From JBFLYH01 sp964630235 (GTDB taxonomy: Bacteria > Oederibacteriota > JAAXVQ01 > JAUVAV01), in contig CAZVUO010000001.1 of NCBI GenBank assembly GCA_964630235.1, forward strand, positions 372,001 through 436,000: 64,000 nt of DNA, written 5' to 3'. The notes beneath the pieces are model-generated. The model had not been told where the DNA came from and did no database searches. It saw nothing but the letters and a program-made list of their open reading frames with translations. Each line of letters begins with the position of its first letter. Within the stretch, counting starts at the first letter, position 1. Shown one piece after another: positions 60,173 to 64,000 of the stretch. A program made the translations under genes and the position numbers.

Positions 60173-61564
60173 ATGCCCCCGATCAAGATCCTGCTCTCGG
60201 AAGACGAAATCCCCAAGCAATGGTACAACCTGGCCGCTGACCTGCCCACGCCTTTGCAGCCGCCCCTGGGCCCGGACGGCAAGCCCATTTCCCCGGACAT
60301 GCTGGCGCCGGTCTTCCCCATGAACCTGATCGAACAGGAGGTCAGCACCCAGCGCTGGATTGACATCCCCCAGGAGATCCTGGAGATCCTTTACCTGTGG
60401 CGGCCGTCGCCCCTCTATCGGGCCACGCGGCTGGAAAAACTGCTGGGCACGCCAGCCAAAATTTATTATAAAAACGAGGGCGTGAGCCCGGCGGGCAGCC
60501 ACAAGCCCAACACGGCGATCGCGCAGGCCTGGTATAACAAGCAGTTCGGCATCAAGCGCCTGACCACCGAGACCGGCGCCGGCCAGTGGGGCAGCGCGCT
60601 GTCTTTCGCCTGCAGCCTGCTGGGGCTGGAGTGCAAGGTGTTCATGGTGCGCATCAGCTTTGACCAGAAGCCGTACCGGAAGCTTATGATGCAGGCCTGG
60701 GGCGCGAAATGCGTGGCCAGCCCCAGCACCGAGACCAAGGCCGGCAGCGAGATCCTGAAAAAATTCCCGGACACGCCGGGCAGCCTGGGCATCGCCATCA
60801 GCGAAGCGGTCGAGGCCGCGGTCACGGACACCACGGGCCAGACCCGCTACTCCCTGGGCAGCGTGCTCAACCACGTGATGCTGCACCAGACCATCATCGG
60901 CCTGGAGGCTCAGAAACAGCTCAAAAAGGCCGGCGAGAAGCAGGCGGACGTGGTCATCGGCTGCGCGGGCGGCGGCAGCAATTTCGCGGGCCTGTCCTTC
61001 CCGTTCGTGAACGAGAAGATCCACGGCAAGGAAATCGCCATCTACGGCGTGGAGCCGACCTCCTGCCCGAGCATGACCCGCGGCCGCTTCACCTACGATT
61101 TCGGCGATACGGCCGAGATGACGCCGCTCCTGCCCATGTACACCCTGGGGCACACGTTCATGCCCGCGCCCATCCACGCCGGCGGCCTGCGCTACCACGG
61201 CATGGCGCCCCTGGTCAGCCAGGCCGTGAACGAGGGTCTGATCACGCCGCGCGCGTTCAACCAGCTCGAATGCTACGAGGCCGCGGTCACCTGGGCCCGG
61301 ACCGAGGGCTTCATCCCCGCGCCGGAGACGAGCCATGCCATCGCCTGCGCCATCGCCGAAGCCAAAAAGGCCAAGGAGGAAGGCAAGGAAAAGGTCATCC
61401 TCTTTAACTGGAGCGGCCACGGGTTGATGGACCTGACAGGGTACGACGCCTATCTGTCCGGCAAGCTGACGAACTACAGCCTGCCTGAAGAAGAACTGCA
61501 AAAATTCCTCAAGCCCCTGGAGCCGCTGCCCAAAACCAGCACGGCCAAGACCGGCAAGTGGTAG
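60173..61564 (+). CDS. TrpB2-type tryptophan synthase beta homologue
   Basis: A 463-aa PLP enzyme of the TrpB2 class, longer than TrpB1 by about 60 residues. The PLP-lysine region is SPAGSHKPNTAIAQAW, the GAGQWGSALSFA loop follows, and the phosphate-binding GCAGGGSNFAGL is near 265. It likely makes tryptophan from indole and serine, but TrpB2 enzymes stand alone without TrpA and may salvage indole. AGGAGGTCGC precedes the ATG at 60173. No trp operon genes are near. Confidence 0.93.
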   Translation: MPPIKILLSEDEIPKQWYNLAADLPTPLQPPLGPDGKPISPDMLAPVFPMNLIEQEVSTQRWIDIPQEILEILYLWRPSPLYRATRLEKLLGTPAKIYYKNEGVSPAGSHKPNTAIAQAWYNKQFGIKRLTTETGAGQWGSALSFACSLLGLECKVFMVRISFDQKPYRKLMMQAWGAKCVASPSTETKAGSEILKKFPDTPGSLGIAISEAVEAAVTDTTGQTRYSLGSVLNHVMLHQTIIGLEAQKQLKKAGEKQADVVIGCAGGGSNFAGLSFPFVNEKIHGKEIAIYGVEPTSCPSMTRGRFTYDFGDTAEMTPLLPMYTLGHTFMPAPIHAGGLRYHGMAPLVSQAVNEGLITPRAFNQLECYEAAVTWARTEGFIPAPETSHAIACAIAEAKKAKEEGKEKVILFNWSGHGLMDLTGYDAYLSGKLTNYSLPEEELQKFLKPLEPLPKTSTAKTGKW

Positions 61565-61591
61565 TCGGCCCCGGGCCGGGTGGAGGTCGCC

Positions 61592-61855
61592 ATGCGCGAA
61601 GCGCACGACGCGCTCACGAGTCGCTGCCGCTTGCTGGGGCACACCGTGGCGTTCAGCTACTGCCGGTCCCAGGCCCTGGGGCAGCCCTGCCGCCAGATCC
61701 TCAACTGCTGGTTCGAACGTCTGCCCATTGAAGACTTTGTGCGCGCGGAATACGGCGAGGCGGAGCTGGTCCGCCTCGCCCAACCCGCTCCGCCCAAGCT
61801 CCTCACCCTGATTGAACTGATTGAACAGGCGCGCCGCGCTGAACAGGATTCCTAG
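61592..61855 (+). CDS. 87-aa protein with two conserved cysteine pairs, unknown
   Basis: Starts MREAHDALTSRCRLLGHTVAFSY and continues CRSQALGQPCRQILNCWFERLPIEDFV. The pattern C-x-LGH-x-V-x-FSYC...PC..IL.CW recalls uncharacterised short proteins of deltaproteobacteria and could bind a metal. GGAGGTCGCC lies 5 nt before this ATG; an upstream in-frame GTG (61580) has no ribosome site. It sits 27 nt after trpB2 and 4 nt before the carbonic-anhydrase-like gene. Confidence 0.75.
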   Translation: MREAHDALTSRCRLLGHTVAFSYCRSQALGQPCRQILNCWFERLPIEDFVRAEYGEAELVRLAQPAPPKLLTLIELIEQARRAEQDS

Positions 61856-61859
61856 CCCC

Positions 61860-62402
61860 GTGCAGCGCCTGGTGGCCGTCACCGCCCCGCAGGACATTCT
61901 GCCCGCCTACCGGAATACGCCTGTCAGCCGATTGCTGGAATATCACAATCTCAACCGGCCGCTGGACGACTTCCAGCAGGCCGAACTCCTCATCGGCATG
62001 TGCATGGACAACCGCAAGATGCTCCGCATCCCGGACAATTTCGCCTACGTGCTCCGCACGGGCGGCGGCAATCTGCGCTACAGTGAGTTCAAGGTCTCCT
62101 ACGCCGTGGCCATCGGCCGCGTCCGCGCCATCGCCCTGATCGGGCATACCCAGTGCGCCATGCGCAACCTCATGAACCGCCGCCAGGAGTTCGTGGACGG
62201 GCTGGTGACCCAGGGGGGCTGGGAGCGGGAGTGGGCCGAGACGCACTTCATGAACTTCGCGCCCATGTTCGAGATCGGGGACGAGATTGACTTCGTGCTT
62301 TCCGAAGCCAGCCGCCTGCGCAAGCGCTATCCGCGCGTGCTGGTCGCGCCGCTGTTCTACCGGGTGGAAGACAACCGCCTCTACCTGGTGCGCGAAACCT
62401 GA
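61860..62402 (+). CDS. beta-carbonic-anhydrase-like protein
   Basis: A 180-aa protein. The beta-carbonic anhydrase zinc ligands are in order: CMDNR (CxDxR) near residue 42 and HTQC (HxxC) near 97, with RTGGGNLRYSEFKVSYAVAIGRV between them. The usual active enzymes have longer N-termini and C-termini; activity is therefore uncertain. GTG start at 61860, 4 nt after the preceding stop, with AGGA about 11 nt upstream. Confidence 0.82.
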   Translation: MQRLVAVTAPQDILPAYRNTPVSRLLEYHNLNRPLDDFQQAELLIGMCMDNRKMLRIPDNFAYVLRTGGGNLRYSEFKVSYAVAIGRVRAIALIGHTQCAMRNLMNRRQEFVDGLVTQGGWEREWAETHFMNFAPMFEIGDEIDFVLSEASRLRKRYPRVLVAPLFYRVEDNRLYLVRET

Positions 62403-62411
62403 CCCGTCCGC

Positions 62412-62990
62412 CTATTTCGGCCCGCCGCTTTTTTCCCCGCCGAACACCGTGGCCCAATACCACCCGAACCTGGACCGCCGCTGGTAGGCGAACCCGATGC
62501 CGATGAACTTGAAGTGCGGCCCGAGCATGTTCGCGTTGTGCGTGGGCGATTCCCGCCAGGACCGGAAGACGTCCTCGGCCGTGGCATGACCGGCGGCCAC
62601 GTTCTCCGCCTTGTACGTGTTGTTCGTATATCCAAAGGCCGCCAGCCGCTGGAACGGATCGCGTCCCAGCGAATCCTCGTGGCCGACCCGGTCGCGGCCT
62701 GCCATGTCCTCGCTCATCCACTGGGCGGTTTTCTGCAGCAGACGGTCCCCGGCCAGCGGGCGCAGGCCTTTCTGCCTGCGGTACTGGTTCAGCAGCGCCA
62801 GGAACCGGTCCGCCTGCCGGGCCCGTTCCTGCGGGGTCAGCGTGATGCCCAGGTCCGCGTGCGTCAGAATCTTCACCGCTGGCGCGCCATGGTCCGCGCG
62901 CTGCTGGTGGCATCCCAGGACCGCGAACGCCAGCACGCCCAGGGCCAGCAGCAGCGGTCCCCGGGCCGCGTTCCCTGCCCGGGTCTTCAC
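62412..62990 (-). CDS. CAP-domain (SCP/PR1) lipoprotein
   Basis: A 192-aa protein with a lipoprotein signal ending in VLGC (Cys about 27) and a CAP domain: LLNQYRRQKGLRPLAGDRLLQKTAQWMSEDMA, HEDSLGRDP, ENVAAGHATAEDVFRSWRESPTHNANML, IGIGFAY and WYWATVFGG. The CAP family is secreted and widespread; function in bacteria is unknown. GTG start with GGAGGATC upstream, overlapping the helicase stop as GTGA. Confidence 0.9.
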   Translation of the reverse strand: MKTRAGNAARGPLLLALGVLAFAVLGCHQQRADHGAPAVKILTHADLGITLTPQERARQADRFLALLNQYRRQKGLRPLAGDRLLQKTAQWMSEDMAGRDRVGHEDSLGRDPFQRLAAFGYTNNTYKAENVAAGHATAEDVFRSWRESPTHNANMLGPHFKFIGIGFAYQRRSRFGWYWATVFGGEKSGGPK

Positions 62991-64000
62991 GAGATCCTCC
63001 GGTTCTTTTTGGTCCTGGCCGTGGCCTGGGCCAGCCGCGGATTCTCGGGCCAGGCATGCCGCGGATAGCGCCCGCGCAGTTCCTTCCGGACCTCCGCGTA
63101 CGCCCGGTCCCAGAAGCCGTCGAGGTCCCGCGTCAGCTGCACGGTCCGTCCCGCGGGGCTCTGCAGGTCCAGCAGCAGGGGCTGGCCGCACAGCCGGGGC
63201 GTGGTGGTGGACCCGAAAAACTCCTGCAGCCTGCCGGACAGGAGCGGCACCTCGTGCTGTTCGTAGTCCAGCCTCTTCTTGCTGCCGGACGGCAAGATCC
63301 AGTGATCGGGCGCGAGCTGGTCCAGCCGGCGGCGCCGTTCCCCGCCCAGCCGGTGTTCCAGCGCCAACAGCAAGGCCTGCTCGTCCCACACCGGCCGGCC
63401 GCTCCAGTCTCCGAACGGAAAAAGCCAGTGGCCCGCCTCGGCCAGCAGTTCGCCCTCCCCGAACGCGGGCCAGCCGGCCACTTCGCCCCAGCGTTCCACG
63501 AAGCGGCAGCGGGCCAGCCAGCGCCTGGCGCCCGCGTTCCACGGCAAAGCCGCCAAACCGGACGAGGCCAACCGCTGTTGGGCCGCGGCCTGGAGCGCTT
63601 CCGGATGCAACCGCCCTGCGGACCCTCGCCTGAGAAGGATCGCGCCCACCTTGACCTCGAGCACGGCCACGGGTTTCCATCCCGCCCAGTCGAGACTCAA
63701 GGCTTCGATCGGCCGACCGGCCCGGCCGGCTTCGAGATCCTGACGGGTGACCGGCGCGGCGAGAAATATTTTGGCGTCCTGTTCTCCGCCGTCCACCTCG
63801 GCCACGGCCAGGTATTCCTGGCTCGCCAGCGGTCCGGCAACCAGCGCGCCCCGGCCGGACGACAGGAGGTACCGCGCGGCCTGGGGATTGTCCTGGCGGG
63901 TCTTTTTCGCGGCCCGGTCCGGATAGGCCGCGAGCAGCAGGCGGCCCGCGGCTTCGGGGTCCACGGTCCGGTTGCCAGCGGCCTGTGCCATGCGGCCGAG
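62987..64000 (-). CDS. hrpB: ATP-dependent helicase HrpB, C-terminal part (runs off window)
   Basis: The frame is open to the window edge, so at least 337 residues of the C-terminal end are present and the N-terminus is missing. The HrpB-specific C-terminal domain is clear: LCGQPLLLDLQSPAGRTVQLTRDLDGFW and ELRGRYPRHAWPENP close the protein. The DEAH helicase motifs should lie upstream in the missing part. The function of HrpB is poorly defined (RNA/DNA helicase). Confidence 0.9.
   Translation of the reverse strand, partial: LGRMAQAAGNRTVDPEAAGRLLLAAYPDRAAKKTRQDNPQAARYLLSSGRGALVAGPLASQEYLAVAEVDGGEQDAKIFLAAPVTRQDLEAGRAGRPIEALSLDWAGWKPVAVLEVKVGAILLRRGSAGRLHPEALQAAAQQRLASSGLAALPWNAGARRWLARCRFVERWGEVAGWPAFGEGELLAEAGHWLFPFGDWSGRPVWDEQALLLALEHRLGGERRRRLDQLAPDHWILPSGSKKRLDYEQHEVPLLSGRLQEFFGSTTTPRLCGQPLLLDLQSPAGRTVQLTRDLDGFWDRAYAEVRKELRGRYPRHAWPENPRLAQATARTKKNRRIS

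Overview
The window is a densely packed, GC-rich (roughly 60-65 % by eye) bacterial chromosome segment with about 60 protein genes, two tRNAs and one strong candidate non-coding RNA. The cell is Gram-negative: it encodes a TolC-type outer-membrane channel with an RND pump, an MCE/Mla lipid transporter, an isolated outer-membrane beta-barrel protein and several lipoproteins. The gene order pepP-like / efp / accB / accC / asp23 / amaP, a stand-alone ThiD2, ftsB next to DUF501, and a class I two-subunit fumarase beside an Aquifex-type aconitase and a putative Re-citrate synthase suggest an uncultured anaerobic or microaerophilic lineage such as Omnitrophota or a neighbouring candidate phylum. This placement is inferred from gene content, not demonstrated. 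No phage, transposase or CRISPR array was seen.

Layout. 1-8.1 kb: minus-strand TCA-cycle cluster (putative Re-citrate synthase, NADP-isocitrate dehydrogenase, malate dehydrogenase, fumarase alpha and beta, aconitase, then a cyclophilin lipoprotein and a 16-residue lysine-rich peptide gene), with a near-consensus promoter at 8.07-8.10 kb. 8.2-18.1 kb: a MoxR/Bat ('aerotolerance') operon (moxR, DUF58, DUF4381-like, batA, batB/C fusion, batD, batE, a membrane protein), plus a 57-aa membrane peptide. 18.2-25.5 kb: NlpC/P60 lipoprotein, histidine kinase + HDOD pair, KtrAB/Trk potassium uptake, NSS-family sodium symporter. 25.5-30 kb: DUF6485, YjbQ, then nudix-mlaE-mlaF-mlaD. 30-34.4 kb: SDR, initiator tRNA, gpmA, a 67-aa protein, pgi. 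34.4-40.8 kb: marR-tolC-MFP-RND-PII-like efflux operon under a promoter overlapped by a palindrome. 40.8-46.9 kb: degenerate hairpin repeats, tRNA-Leu, DUF501, ftsB, two roadblock-domain proteins, aroB, an outer-membrane barrel. 47-50.2 kb: UMF1-type MFS transporter convergent with thiC-thiD2. 50.2-55.1 kb: amaP, asp23, accC, accB, efp, M24 peptidase. 55.1-60 kb: polysaccharide genes (two glycosyltransferases, WecA/MraY-like enzyme, FAD-dependent enzyme) and a putative 144-nt small RNA on the opposite strand. 60.1-64 kb: TrpB2, an 87-aa protein, a beta-carbonic-anhydrase-like protein, a CAP-domain lipoprotein and the C-terminal part of HrpB.

Functionally the segment is mostly housekeeping: carbon flow (TCA branch, pgi, gpmA), fatty-acid initiation (accBC), cell-envelope assembly and export, thiamin and aromatic biosynthesis, and ion homeostasis. 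Most genes within clusters overlap by 1-8 nt (ATGA, GTGA), indicating translational coupling. The unexplained material lies between genes: a new small RNA candidate, a tiny lysine-rich peptide gene, two ~135-nt elements bounded by long inverted repeats, a family of drifting hairpins that share a GACCG tag, and short AT-rich islands inside two otherwise GC-rich enzymes.
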